Positions 1 through 11,013 of a stretch of DNA of 64,000 nt are shown here, piece after piece. How positions within the stretch are numbered: position 1 is the first letter of the stretch; every line of letters begins with the position of its first letter. Origin of the DNA: Micropterix aruncella (lineage: Eukaryota > Arthropoda > Insecta > Lepidoptera > Micropterigidae). The position numbers and the translations under genes were made by a program. The notes beneath the pieces were generated by a model. That model was not told where the DNA came from, made no database searches, and saw nothing but the letters and a program-made list of their open reading frames with translations. The stretch is from NCBI GenBank assembly GCA_944548615.1, contig OX155972.1, forward strand, positions 4,296,475-4,360,474, read 5' to 3'.

Positions 1-1560
1 AAAAATCAACGTAAAGCGCTGACACAAATATTGACATCGAGTCTCTAAACCAGTGATTCCCAGAGTGATCTATAAGGACCCCAAGGTATCTATTTTAATT
101 TGCAAGGTGTCCATGGCATCTAAAAAATATGGGGTTGCAAGAAATGTAAATGAGGGGTTCTGTTAGCGGACCCCAATTAGGCAGATCAACATAATCATTT
201 ATACGTTTCGTACATGTGGTATTATACCTTAAAACAGATTCTGTGTATAGCATAGTATTTTAAACCTATATTAACTCATAATAGTCTTGGAAAGAAATCG
301 ACTCCTAAAGATTGTTACCTGCGGCTCGGCTCTTAGACCAAATCTTATTATTGTGGTACCTCACCGATCTACATCCTATATTTTATAGTAGAGTCGGGAA
401 GAAACGGCCGAAACTGTCCTTTTAACAACCCTAAATTCGTATTTGAATTACTATTTCAACAGCTGCTTCGTGCAAATGCAAAAACACTGATTTTAATAAT
501 TATATAGTAGTTCGTATAGGGAAAATATATTCATTTTCAAATAAAAATTTTTCAATTTTAAATAGATAAGATCTAACTAGGCGGCCGCCTGTTCTAAGGT
601 AGACAATTTATTTCTTTTAACATCATCGTACTTAATAAAATTACCCTAATAGCCTCGTAAATTCATACAAAATGACATGGAAAATATAAACTATCAGTAA
701 TAAACAAATAATTTAAAATATGTTTATTAAAAAACATCAAAAATAGTCAAAATATCCTTACAAGTATAAAATAATACCTAATGAATTGTCAGATATTTTT
801 TAATTATCTGTTTCTCGTTTTTCCTATTCTTGATCAATTCGGTATGCCTCACGCATCACTACAGAATATTCAGTAGCTTCAGTACGAACCTTAGATGATG
901 CATATAGCTTAGATGATGATGATGAACCTTAGATGATGCATAATACTTCTATATCAAGTGGGTACTTTTGTTTTCTTAATACAATATCTCTAGTTTGAAC
1001 TTAATTGTCAGCCAGACTTTTTGTTCCTGATATGAGACTTAATGCGGTGCCAAGCCACCTTAACAGGTATAAGAACGCATTAAATACATTACAACGCATT
1101 TAGCCAGCGGCTGTTTTCGATGTTCAGGTTGTCTGATTTCCAGTCCTGATATAACTTGCCCTAATTTCCGGATTTCTTTGTCTGCGGCTACTCGCGTGTT
1201 CACGATTAAATGAAACACATACGTCGTTTTATTTAAATGATCGATTTCCTGACTAAATGTGCGAGGGCCGTTTGCTCCGCGGCTGGATAAAGGAGAATGA
1301 ACATTGTGCATTCTTATCATAAAAAGATGGCTCGATACCGTCACAAACTGCATCGATTGATTGCATTTCACTGCCAAATTTATGATTTTGTTCTAAGTTC
1401 TTGTATACTTCAAACTCTATAAATAATATGAGGTCCCTTAAGAGTAAAAAATTGTTTCTATAATATTGAGGGTTGGCTCATCACCTCGAAGGATCAGTCG
1501 CAGATATATTACGAATTACGACTTTAAATAATACACTGGTAGGTTGACAATGGTCTAAAG
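1..1560. other. AT-rich intergenic or intronic DNA, no gene recognised
   Basis: No coding exon is recognisable. At about 49-75 the sequence ccagtgattcccagagtg resembles a hAT-type transposon end. A 105-codon open frame at 1060-1377 (minus) has a plausible composition (IDHLNKTTYVFHLIVNTRV...) but matches no family I know. It has no visible splice or promoter context, so I do not call it a gene. Confidence 0.5.
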
Positions 1561-2208
1561 TAGAGGTTCCCAAACTTTTTTTCTCGTAGACCACTTACAC
1601 ATTCCTATCATATTCCCAACACTCGTCAAAAAATGTGAAGATTAGATCTAACGATGGATATTTGGGTCGCGGCTGAGTTCCAACCCTAAATTCCGAGTGT
1701 TAAACATAAAAAGAATAATAGCATATATTCTAGTGTCCTATTTATTAAAATAATATGGTTACAGACCTAATAAAATTAAAATTAAACATTAATAACGTAC
1801 CGTAACTTCAACAATGCAAATCAAAAATTTAAATAAAATTGAACATAATTTTAATGGGAGGGATGTACTTGATGGATTGACAGCAAATTATCAATATTTG
1901 GCTTCGCTTTTTAAGTCTCAACACGCATTGTACCGAAGATCGAATATGCTAGTTTTTACAAGTAACAGTCGCTAACCTTCTTGAAACAAATAAGGGAGGT
2001 TTTAAAAAAAGGAAATTTTTGCTAAATAAACATTAATAGGTAAATCCAAGCCAACATTTTTGTTTTGTCCTATCGAAACCAGATACATTTTCGTGGACCC
2101 CCACTTACAACTTGTGAAACCCCATTTTTTTTTCACGCCAACGTAGACCCCCGTCGAGTCTCCTGTAGGAACCTCTGGAGGTCCACCTGGACCACTTCGG
2201 GAATCACT
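1561..2208. mobile_element. candidate non-autonomous hAT-like element
   Basis: The left end reads agaggttcccaaacttttt followed by tcgtagaccac. The right end, read inward, is agtgattcccgaagtggtcc. Both resemble the CAGNGGTTCCCAAA-type termini of many hAT elements. The interior is AT-rich with no transposase. I could not define an 8-bp target duplication, so the boundaries are approximate. Confidence 0.4.
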
Positions 2209-2323
2209 TTGGGAAGTATATACGATTACTATATCATTTTGCTTATCTTCCAAATACTACGAGAATTGCTGGGTGTAAGCTATTAAAAAGTTCAAAAATG
2301 TTTTGGCTGAGATCATATTTTCA

Positions 2324-2786
2324 TCCTACTAATATTATAAACGCGAAAGTTTGTATGTCTGTATGGATGTTTGTTACTCTTTCACGCAAAAACTACTAAA
2401 TGGATTTTGATGAAACTTTACAATAATATAGCTTACACATCAGAATAACACATAGGCTATAATTTATAAAGATATAGTCTGAATTATCTAAAATATAACG
2501 ATAACTGTCAAGTAAGTAGGAAAAAAACTTAGAAATTGACATTCGAAATTTAAATTCTATCCTACTATCCTACTAATATTATAAACGCGAAATTTTGTAT
2601 GTATGTATGGATGTTTGTTACTCTTTCACGCAAAAACTACTGAATGGATTTTGATGAAACTTAACAATAATATAGCTTACACATCAGAATAACACATATG
2701 CTATAATTTATAAAGATATATGGTTTTCTATCTTCATTATCACAATTTTCCATCACCACGCGGGTGAAACCGCTGGGCGCAGCTAG
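2324..2786 (+). mobile_element. Lep1-type non-autonomous Helitron, internally duplicated
   Basis: The 5' end is A|TCCTACTAATATTATAAACG and the 3' end is GGGCGCAGCTAG|T. This is the TC...CTRR arrangement of Helitrons inserted between A and T. The head sequence (gttactctttcacgcaaaaactac, tggattttgatgaaac) is the conserved portion of lepidopteran Lep1 elements. The head occurs twice: 2324-2487, which stops short, and 2567-2786, which is complete to the 3' terminus. The layout suggests a truncated copy followed by a complete one. There is no Rep/helicase ORF. Confidence 0.8.
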
Positions 2787-2789
2787 TCT

Positions 2790-4020
2790 ATTTAATATAT
2801 TTATCGCCAAACCTAATCCAATTAAATCATAAAATTAATAATCCAAAGAATGTTTTACACGGATTGAAAATCTTACAAAGTGTACTGGTTTTTCACTAAA
2901 GTTCGGCAAATGTACTGATTTAATTTTTATGCTGTTAAAAGAAATTTACTCACAAACTTAAAAAGTTATGAAATATTGCAACCCCTTTTGAGGATTGATC
3001 AAGTAATGAATTTATGAATTGATATAGTGAGATGTTATTTGAAAAATCCCATCTTAAAACAATGAAGCAATTTGGCTCGTGTTTGTCGATATTTCTTCGC
3101 GAAACATCTAATGCCGAATTATAACCGTCAAATAATTGTGTCGCGAAAGCGACATGTATTAGTCGTAAGGTATTACAAGGTGTGACTAAGCGATATGCCT
3201 AATCTTAGTGAATTTTAAATTACAGCCATATTTCTATAGACTCTTTCTATAGGATTATAAATTACGCCATATTTAGTCATGCATTATAAATTACGCCATA
3301 TAATAGCCATATTCCTATAGGATTATAAATTACGCTTATGTCGTGACAAATGAACATGCTTCGAAGTTTCTGAATATTCTGTATAACTAAATCTCTCTTA
3401 TCTCTAGCATTGACATTTAGACGACTCTTTTTTTATTTATTTTGATTATATACATCGATAGTTACCTTCCTAAGTTACCATTTTAAAACTATACAAATGT
3501 TGTAATATTTTTAAGAACCAATTTTATAACTACCTTCTATTATCAATTTCGGAACAAAAAGATGCAGTTTTTTTAAGATAAAGATATGTATCATTTTAAA
3601 TTATTGAATTTATTTTTTTACCTAACTTATGTTTTCTGCGAATTTGATTAAAGTTTGAAAGTAAATGTTAACAATTGGTTTTATTTATATTCCTACTGTT
3701 CCTTCTTATTCTTCAGGTGGTTTACTCAGTCAAGATAGTCTACGTCTTTCTGTATCAACGTCGGCGGCTACAACGTCGCCGAAACGTCGCCTGCAACAAA
3801 ATTCACGAGGTAAATTAGTTTTTTATCTCATTTATAAACCACAAGTACTTCATAAAAAACCTTTTTTTTATTTGAGCACCGCGAGCAACCGACTAAATTG
3901 CAGCGGCGCGCGATCGTTTCAATATACCTCCCGCAGAGCGCAAGGCAAACTTTATTATCTCACGACATGTGCTTATCAGCGCTAACAATTTTTTTCTCAT
4001 AATTCTAAATATTATTCTAA
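2790..4020. other. AT-rich spacer with short local repeats
   Basis: No gene seen. At 3222-3340 a unit close to ggattataaattacgccata repeats about four times with variations. At 3700-3830 a segment ending ttcacgaggtaaattagttt resembles the end of the small inverted-repeat element at 33,897-34,003. Confidence 0.5.
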
Positions 4021-4021
4021 A

Positions 4022-4230
4022 CTAGATGACCCGGTGAACTTCGTACCACCTAAAATTGATTTGATTGTAACTCTTCATAAGCGTTGGTTAATCCTAATGA
4101 ACCTTCCAAATCTAATTCATTGAAATCTATTATATGGCCGAATCATGTACGGTTTGAGTTTCGTTTGGTGATTAAATGAAAGTCGTTTGTGATTGAAATA
4201 AATTCAATGTATTTAATTATATGATAATAT
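4022..4230 (-). mobile_element. Helitron 3' end, minus orientation
   Basis: Read on the minus strand, the sequence ends ggtacgaagttcaccgggtc-atCTAG|T. This is nearly the terminus of the Helitron at 54,591-55,116 (ggtacgaagttcgccgggtc-aaCTAG|T). The 5' end was not found, so the upper boundary is a guess. Confidence 0.5.
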
Positions 4231-4399
4231 ATAAATGCAGTTCATATTCAACACAAAACATTCTGATAAAATATTCTGGTAATTTTTCGTTTAGTTTTCC
4301 GGCGCGTAAATAAACAAAAATGATGGCTTTCCGACCGATGGCTTAGCGAACACAGGACATACAGTAGTCCATGCGCAAACTACAGAAATTCCAAGTTAA

Positions 4400-5040
4400 T
4401 TCCGCAAACTTCCAACACGCGTGATTTGACATCGTGAAGGCCAGACGCAAGGGGAATCTCAGTTGCGCTTTCCAGAATTACCAAGTGTACAACTGCAGAT
4501 TGTCTTTCGTATGTCGCATAGGAAAAGATGCGCCAAATCGCCTCGTTGCTGACATAGCGACACGTCTGATAGATACACCTCGTTTGAATTCCTCACAGTG
4601 AAAACAGCCATTTCGCTTTATTTTACATATCTGCATATGTAATTTATCGAGTTGATGAAGTTGCACTATTCCACATTGATTTGCGCTATAAAATACTTGG
4701 TCAATAAGGCACAATCTAACGATTGACCACATTTACATCTTGCCCTTTGAACTTCACACCTGCAGATCGTCCAATGTCCGCAACTGATTAGCGACGTTAC
4801 AATGGGTATCCGTCATTGCCTGTGATGGTGTTAGCAATCGGGTCTCTCGGGTAACGCCTGGAACAGTTACTATCGAGCACATAGGGCGAGATGTTCTTAT
4901 AAACTTCGCGAAGTCCATAGATCGTATTCTTAGGCACCACTGCAAGCAATTTCGGATTACCAGCTTTATCTTGTATTTCGGCCGAGATGATGGAATCATC
5001 TCACATCATTGCGGTTTGCACTTAAAGTAGCTTACCGCAC
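4400..5040. other. unrecognised mixed-composition segment
   Basis: This segment is less AT-rich than its surroundings and carries two minus-strand open frames (84 codons at 4478-4732, 81 codons at 4754-4999). The first contains a CFHCEEF motif. Neither matches a family I recognise, and no continuous frame joins them. It may be a decayed transposon ORF. Confidence 0.35.
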
Positions 5041-5344
5041 ATTTGACTGACTTTGTCGACCTATGTTATCTCTTCTTCTCGACATTGTAATGGATACTGT
5101 AAAACGACACGGATTTTTTTTTCACGCTCACTCAATTCGATCGAAATTTCCATGTCTTTACAGTATTGAAATCCCAAACTAAGTCCAAATTCGTTGTTAT
5201 GTCATTCAAAAAACCGGTTATGTCACCCCAAGACTTTCCTGTCAAGTAGCCAGGAACGTAATTCATCTGAATATTAACATCATTAATCCCCCCAAACAAC
5301 AACCCCCCCCTTTACCCCCCAACCTAGCGACACCCTTTAAAACT

Positions 5345-6110
5345 CGAAAATCGAAATCGAAATCGACTTTGACTTCGACTTTTCGACTTTTTCGACTTTT
5401 TCGGCTTTTTCGACTTTTCGACTTTTTCTACTTTTCCGACATTTTCGACCTTTTCGACTTTCTCGACTTTTCCGACTTATCGACTTTTTCGATTTTTTCG
5501 ACTTTTTCGACTTTTTTAGCTTTTGCGACTTTTCCGACATTTTCAACTTTTTTTACTTTTCGACTATTTGGACTTTTTGACTTTTTTGAGTTTTCCAACT
5601 TTTTCGACTTTTACGACTTTTTTGACTTTTTCTACTTTTTTGACTATTTCGACTTTTTCGGCTTTTTCGACTTCTTCGACTTTTTCTACATTTTCCGACA
5701 TTTTCGACCTTTTCGACTTTTACGACTTTTTTAGCTTTTGCGACTTTTCCGACATTTTCGACTTTTTTTACTTTTTAGACTATTTTGACTTTTCCGACTT
5801 TTTTGACTTTTACTACTTTTTTTACTTTTTAGACTTTTGCGACTTTTGGACTTTTTTGACTTTTTTACTGTTACGACTTTTTTATTTTGTCGACTTTTTT
5901 TATTATTTTTATTACTTTTTTTTCTTTTTGACTTTTTTTACTTTTTCGCCTTGTTCAACTTTTTCGGCTTTTTCGACTTTTTTGACTTTATCGACTTTTT
6001 CGACTTTCCGACTTACGAATTTACGACTTTTTCGACATTATCGACTTTTTTGACTTTTTTGACTTTTCGACTTTTTTTACTTTTGCATTTTTTGACTTTT
6101 TGACTTTTTG
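5345..6110. repeat. ~765-bp degenerate (TTTTTCGACT)n minisatellite
   Basis: Almost the whole segment is built from cgacttttt units of 9-12 bp with varying T-run length and substitutions (cggctttt, cgacattttc, ttgacttttt). One strand is extremely pyrimidine-rich. Any reading frame translates as Phe/Asp/Ser/Thr strings on + and Lys/Ser/Glu strings on -, so the long open frames here (for example 176 codons at 5523-6053) are products of the repeat and not genes. Confidence 0.95.
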
Positions 6111-7720
6111 AAATTTAACACATTGTACGGAATGAATAACAGTTATGGATACAAACAATATGGATGGATGGAACTGTCAAACAATACGATCGCCGCGATA
6201 GCCATCTAGAAAGTGGCCAATGTTCCCAAAATGAACAATTTAGATGTTTTCGATTTTCAGTTCTTTCTTTGAGTTTTTCTTAATTATTTTTTTTTGTAAA
6301 CCACTCCTGAATCAAGCCAAACTAAATAAAAGAAAAATAATTCCAATCGGTCGAGTCATTTCCGAGATCCTGCGAGACTAACGCACGGCGATTCATTTTT
6401 ATATGTAAGATCATTTACTTTTTGTAAAGGAAGTCGTGTTTTTTAATTTTTCAAACTGTTGTTTTTGTTTTAATAATATTTACATAAGGATATCAAATTT
6501 TAATTTGGTTTACAGGTTTCAATACGTACCTAATAGTTTATATATACTTCCTAGTCTATCTAGATAGAATGCCATTTATTGATGGCATTCTAACCTATAT
6601 GAAGAAAAAAAATGCTTAACCAATAATTGAATGTTATTTTTGTTATCGCTGGTAAAAATATTGGGTGTTTATAAATATTCGGTCCTTTATAAAAAAACAT
6701 TGATTATCAATGTTATTATAGATGGCCAATTAAATTGCTATTACTTTCGACATCAATGCTAACAGCGCCACCTTCACTTCGACGGCGAAAAATGGTTGCC
6801 AAATGCCCTATAGGGGTGAGCAATCTTGTACACTACATAATCAATGGTTAGCCGTTATGTTTGTTGTCGCGCGAACTGACGCATTTCATTTAAATTTTAA
6901 CGGTTTTTTAAATATAACAAAAGGTTTCTGATTCCCAAATGATACGGTATTGTGATATTAAGCTAGGCTGAATAATAGGGTTATTGTTATCGTAGTAATA
7001 GATTTTACGAATTGAATTTGAAGTGTAGTATAATTTTCCTGCGATTAGGTTAGCTAACTAATTAAATATTTAACTCTTAATAGCAAACTAATTTTTATCA
7101 CGTACAGTCGACTGTTTAATAAAGCACTACTCTGATAACTTGCCCATGTGTGTACGGTAAGTAAGGTATCTGTTATAAATATAGTCTTTCCAGCTTTACA
7201 GGGATTTTATGGTGTTAGATCCATGACATCTATTTTTATTTTTATTTTATTTTCTTAAGGATAACTTACAGCCAATAATTTTGTAGTGAACAAAAATAGG
7301 AAGCTTAGAGCCATTTACAAGTTACCACTGATAATGATAATAATAATAATAATAACGTGAATTTAGAACTGATATTAAGCATAAAGAAGATATTAAACAA
7401 GAAGATACTAAATTGCACAGTAGAAAACATGTTGACAACTGTAATAAAAGAAGAAAATGCTAAGCCTGGTCATCACAAAATCGCCCTACAACCTGATTCC
7501 TTATAGTATCTATGTTCGTGAAAAGGGGTCAATACGTACGGCAGGTCTTAATGTGCAAGGAACTTCAACGGGACAACGACAAGCCGACCAGTATCGCTCA
7601 TACGCACGATACAAGACAGGGAAACAGAAATGAACAATCGAGAATGATAACGACGTTTGGACAAAGATAATACATTTATCCACAACGCCTCCAATACTCA
7701 CCTAGGCCAGATTACAAGTA
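6111..7720. other. AT-rich DNA without recognisable gene
   Basis: I see no coding exon, RNA gene or clear element ends. A short (aat)n run lies at 7335-7357 and T-rich low-complexity sequence at 7228-7255. Confidence 0.5.
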
Positions 7721-7722
7721 GG

Positions 7723-8440
7723 TTTGTCAACTACAACGGGCTAGCCCGTCACCTGAAGTTTTAACGATAGTGATCGTTCTATCTCCCGTGAGGTGAGCGT
7801 AAATGACTTAAAGACAATACAAATCTACCGTCTAGCTAAGCCAACATACCCGACAGAGGCCAACACCTTACGACGAGGCACCAGGTAAGGTAACCACCAG
7901 AGGGCAGCCTTACCCCCTGTCTACCGGTTTTGGAATGATATCTCCGTCTGGAACTAACCATCAGGATACCTCCAGCCTCCCGACTGGTCACGGGTCCGAA
8001 GTCGCTTGCGCAACCTCCACCTGCCGTACATTCAGCGGTGATTCAGTTTGAATTTATCGCGGACCAATGACATTTTTGCCCGGCTCTGAATTCAGGAGCA
8101 GGTAGCCATTTGGTCATTTCAAGAGTGGTTGACGACAGGTCAACATCCACCCCCGCTGCTTAGAAGACAGTATATATCCGTATTTTCCTGACTCCTCCAG
8201 CAATAAGTCAGAGTGCACAACCGATTGGCGTCGCCGAACGGTGCGCAAACGGTCCTGTAGCACCAGGAAGAAATCGCCCAAGAGAAACCAATACACCAGC
8301 TATGAGGCCTGAGAAGCGAGAGTCTTACCAGAGGTAGCCTTTCACACGATAAGGCTTCTGAATAGGGGTTGAGTGAGTTAAACCGATCCGGAAACACAGT
8401 GGATCTTATGGCCCAAGCTGCCAGAAACCATTAGCTACCA
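7723..8440 (+). mobile_element. GC-rich repeat family, divergent subtype
   Basis: It begins gtcaactacaacgggctagc and continues with the family signature ttttaacgat...gttctatctcccgtgaggtgagcg. The copy at 52,720-53,440 is the closest relative: both share gaggccaa...gcctta, atctccgtctg, cctcccgactggt and ccgctgcttagaa. There is no convincing ORF. These are GC-rich islands in AT-rich DNA. The family is unclassified to me. Confidence 0.65.
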
Positions 8441-8484
8441 TTTTACACATATATATCTATATCGACCCGGTGCACCGGGTGGGC

Positions 8485-9215
8485 GGCGGGCCTTTATTCC
8501 GTCTGGAATAGTCGCCACATTGGCCTTTTCGCTAGCATTTAAATTAAGAAAGCAATTATTTAAATCATGTGCTTTGTAGGACTCTTAAAAAAGCATTTCC
8601 AAGTTCAGATACGTTTCCTATTGATGTTACCTGCTTCCTATTTTTAAGAAAGCTGGTCATCTAACTCAGTGAAGAATAATCAAATGTTCATCTAGGCAAC
8701 CAACAAGGTACAAGTTCCTTTGTTCCGCCTGGGATAATGCAGATTTTTATTGCAGTCGCCACTTTGGTCCTTTCGCTAGCATCAAAATTAAGAAAAGCAA
8801 TTATTTGAAACATGTGATTTGTAGGACTTGTGATTTCCAGGTTCAGATATCTCGTTTCCTATTGATGTTATCTGCTTCCTATTTTCAAGAAAGATGGTCA
8901 TCGAAGTCAGTGGAGAATAAAAAAATGTATACTTTTTAGCAACCAACAAGGTACAAGTTCCTTTGTTCCGCCTGGGATTACCCAGATTTCTATTGCAGTC
9001 GCCACTTTCGCCTTTTCGCTAGCATAAAAATTAAGAAGAGAAATGATTTAAAACATGTTCTTTTTTAGGACTCTCAGAAAAGCATTTCCAGGTTCAAATA
9101 TCTCCTTTCCTATTGATGTTACCTGCTTCCTATTTTCAAGAAAGCTGGTCATCGAACTCAGTGAAGAATAATCAAATTTATACATTTTAGCAACAAGGTT
9201 CAAGTTTTATTTCAG
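8485..9215 (+). repeat. three-copy ~240-bp tandem repeat
   Basis: Units start at cctttattccgtctgg (8490), cctttgttccgcctgg (8717) and cctttgttccgcctgg (8960). Each continues gtcgccac, ccttttcgctagcat, gcaattatttaaa, ttcctattgatgttacctgc, agaaagctggtcatc. Copies 2 and 3 carry about 17 bp (near atttttattgcagtc) that copy 1 lacks. It is non-coding and sits upstream of ppk-A. Confidence 0.85.
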
Positions 9216-9585
9216 TGACTATACTAACTCCCCTTACAAAATAAAATTCGTCTGTCATTATTATTCTACATATAGATTTTAACTTCATTGTCCAATCGTT
9301 CACCGGAATAGTCACACAGTAGTGAATTGGGCTTCAGACGAAAACATGTTATTTCAGTCGCATGACTTAAGGAAGATCAGACAGCTGTCTTCGAAAAGTT
9401 CTCGAGTGGGAAAAAGAAAACAGAGAAAGAGATTTCTGAGCAGATACAACAGCAAAACTATCAAGTCTTACCTGTTGCTCTTTATGAAGACAAGTTCGAT
9501 TCATGGCTTTAATCACTTGGTTAAAGAAAGGAGACATCTAGTGGAAATGTAATTTTTTGAGATACCTTGATATTATATTAGTTTG

Positions 9586-10200
9586 TTTTTAAGCTATTGC
9601 ATAGCTTTTATCGCGGGCCTCCAGGCCAGCGCGGCGACCGAATTAAGAAATTTGTTAACGAAAATTAATGATTTTAAACTGATAATTACGTCTAAACGAG
9701 TACTGCTTACGATTTGAAAAAAATATATGTTAAACAAGAACATTTTCCTAATATTCTTAGCTTTGAATATTTTAGATTTTGTTTATAATACATAGTGTAA
9801 TTAATTTGTGAAATTAGGTTTAACCGAACACAAAAACGACTACTACGCAAATACTATCTGTGGTATTATTATGAAACCTGCACTATTTTAAAGATAATTT
9901 AATTATCTATCTTTTTATCTACGATTTTTTTCAAATAATTTGGTTTTTTTGCTTTATCGAATAAAAAATTCGTGTGCGGCGCTCTATCGGAAGACGTTTA
10001 AATTATTCCGAATCATTTGCTTCCGCAGCCGCAAATGATTCGGAATAATTTCAACGTTTTCCGATAGAGCGCAGTTATCTGAAATCAGAAAAAATAAAAT
10101 AAATAAAATAAATAAATAATTATAATTGCATAGGTTGTTAAAAATGCTATGCAATAGCTTTACCGCGGCAGTCCCCGAGTGCCACATGTATTTTTTTTTA
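9586..10200 (+). mobile_element. 600-bp hairpin element, copy A
   Basis: One end is ttttaagctattgcatagct followed by ttatcgcgggcc; the other is gctatgcaatagctttaccg followed by cggcagtccccgagtgccac. The subterminal gctattgcatagc motifs are inverted. The interior contains a long hairpin (9979-10,072). Copies B (15,630-16,245), C (59,785-60,395) and D (60,405-61,006) share the structure. There is no ORF with a recognisable transposase, so it is a non-autonomous family whose class I cannot assign. This copy lies 620 bp upstream of the ppk-A TM1 exon. Confidence 0.85.
9979..10072. repeat. 94-bp near-perfect hairpin inside element A
   Basis: The left arm runs gcgctctatcggaagacg...attccgaatcatttgc and the right arm is its near-exact reverse complement, gcaaatgattcggaat...ccgatagagcgc, around a short ttccgcagcc loop. 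All four copies of the element keep the pairing. Transcribed, it would fold into a stem of about 40 bp. Confidence 0.85.
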
Positions 10201-10209
10201 TAAGTACTT

Positions 10210-10700
10210 TCGGTGGCTGAACGCACAAGCATACCTATGATTGAAATGGTAGCAACAAAAATTACCACAGTAGAACCTGATGCTTTGCACACCAAACCAG
10301 ACCTATTGAAACTACAGGAAAGTATTGTAGACCCACTTCTGTGTGGCTGCGTGTCTGTGTGTCTGTGTGTCTGTGTGTCTGCGTGTCTGTATCCTCCACG
10401 ATAGCGCCCAAAGTCTTCACTCGATTGAGCTGAAATTTGGCATGCAGGCATCATTCGGTCATGGCAAGAGTTTAAAAGACCCTAGTTGAAATCGGTCCAT
10501 CATAAGACGGACTTAGCCATACTTGAATCTCAAAATATTGCAGTTAGAGACTTGAAATTCGGTACACAGATGCTTTGTTAGACCAAAATCACGTTGTGAA
10601 ATTTTGTTTAAAATATCTCGTATACGAGCGACTTTTATTTATATAGGTAATATTATTATGTAAATAGCGTTTCGATAACGGAAAATCAGTGCTTTATTCC
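10210..10700 (+). mobile_element. dispersed repeat with (GTGTCT)n core
   Basis: A gtgtctgtgtgtctgt run at about 10,345-10,395 is followed by ctcgattgagctgaaattt and by ttgaaattcggtacacagat-type sequence. The same modules recur at 17,600-17,830, 29,385-29,480 and 30,835-30,985, so this is part of a dispersed repeat family. A 63-codon open frame at 10,213-10,404 runs into the simple repeat and is not convincing. Confidence 0.6.
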
Positions 10701-10820
10701 TTTATGCAGTGCTTGGCACTTCTGTCTAATTAGAATTATACCAGCAGTGTTATCTTCTTATAGCTGTATCATCGAAATCAACTTTTGGTCCTACATATAT
10801 CAGTAAATTTAAATTTCAAG

Positions 10821-11013
10821 ATTACTGTGGCTGATAATGCTGGTGTTGGCTCTTTGGGGCGCTGTGAATTTGAGTAACTTGACCTGGATCCGTTACCAAG
10901 AGTCTCCAACGGTCGTCTCCATGGACAGAGACATGTACGCCTGGAATACGACCTTCCCAGGAATCACCATATGCCCTCACACCAAAGTGGATGAAATAAA
11001 ACTGGCCGAATAT
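10821..11013 (+). CDS. ppk: ppk-A exon: first transmembrane segment and FPGITIC motif
   Basis: After the acceptor tttcaag| the frame reads LLWLIMLVLALWGAV (TM1), then NLSNLTWIRYQESPTVVS and TFPGITICP. These are the post-TM1 YQESPTVVS and FPxxTICP signatures of insect pickpocket subunits, which form amiloride-sensitive-type trimeric cation channels in the plasma membrane. Potential N-glycosylation sites are NLT and NTT. Two donors are possible: |GTAATG after 11,013 (phase 0, which fits the next exon's phase-0 start) or |GTAAGC after 11,018 (better consensus, phase 2, which would need an unseen small exon). The upstream frame hits a stop at 10,810, so translation cannot start further upstream in this exon; it must be entered by splicing. 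Confidence 0.88.

Noticed and set aside
5337..6103. Four overlapping open frames up to 176 codons on both strands
   Set aside because: They are translations of the CGACTTTTT minisatellite (Phe/Asp or Lys/Ser strings) with no domain or codon structure.
9322..9552. 76-codon + strand open frame (lysine/arginine-rich)
   Set aside because: No recognisable motif, no homologue in the second ppk locus and no splice context; likely chance ORF beside the 240-bp repeat.
9984..10454. 156-codon minus open frame spanning the hairpin element
   Set aside because: It runs through element A and a (GTGTCT)n repeat (HTDTQTHR strings); the same open piece recurs in copy D, so it is a repeat product.
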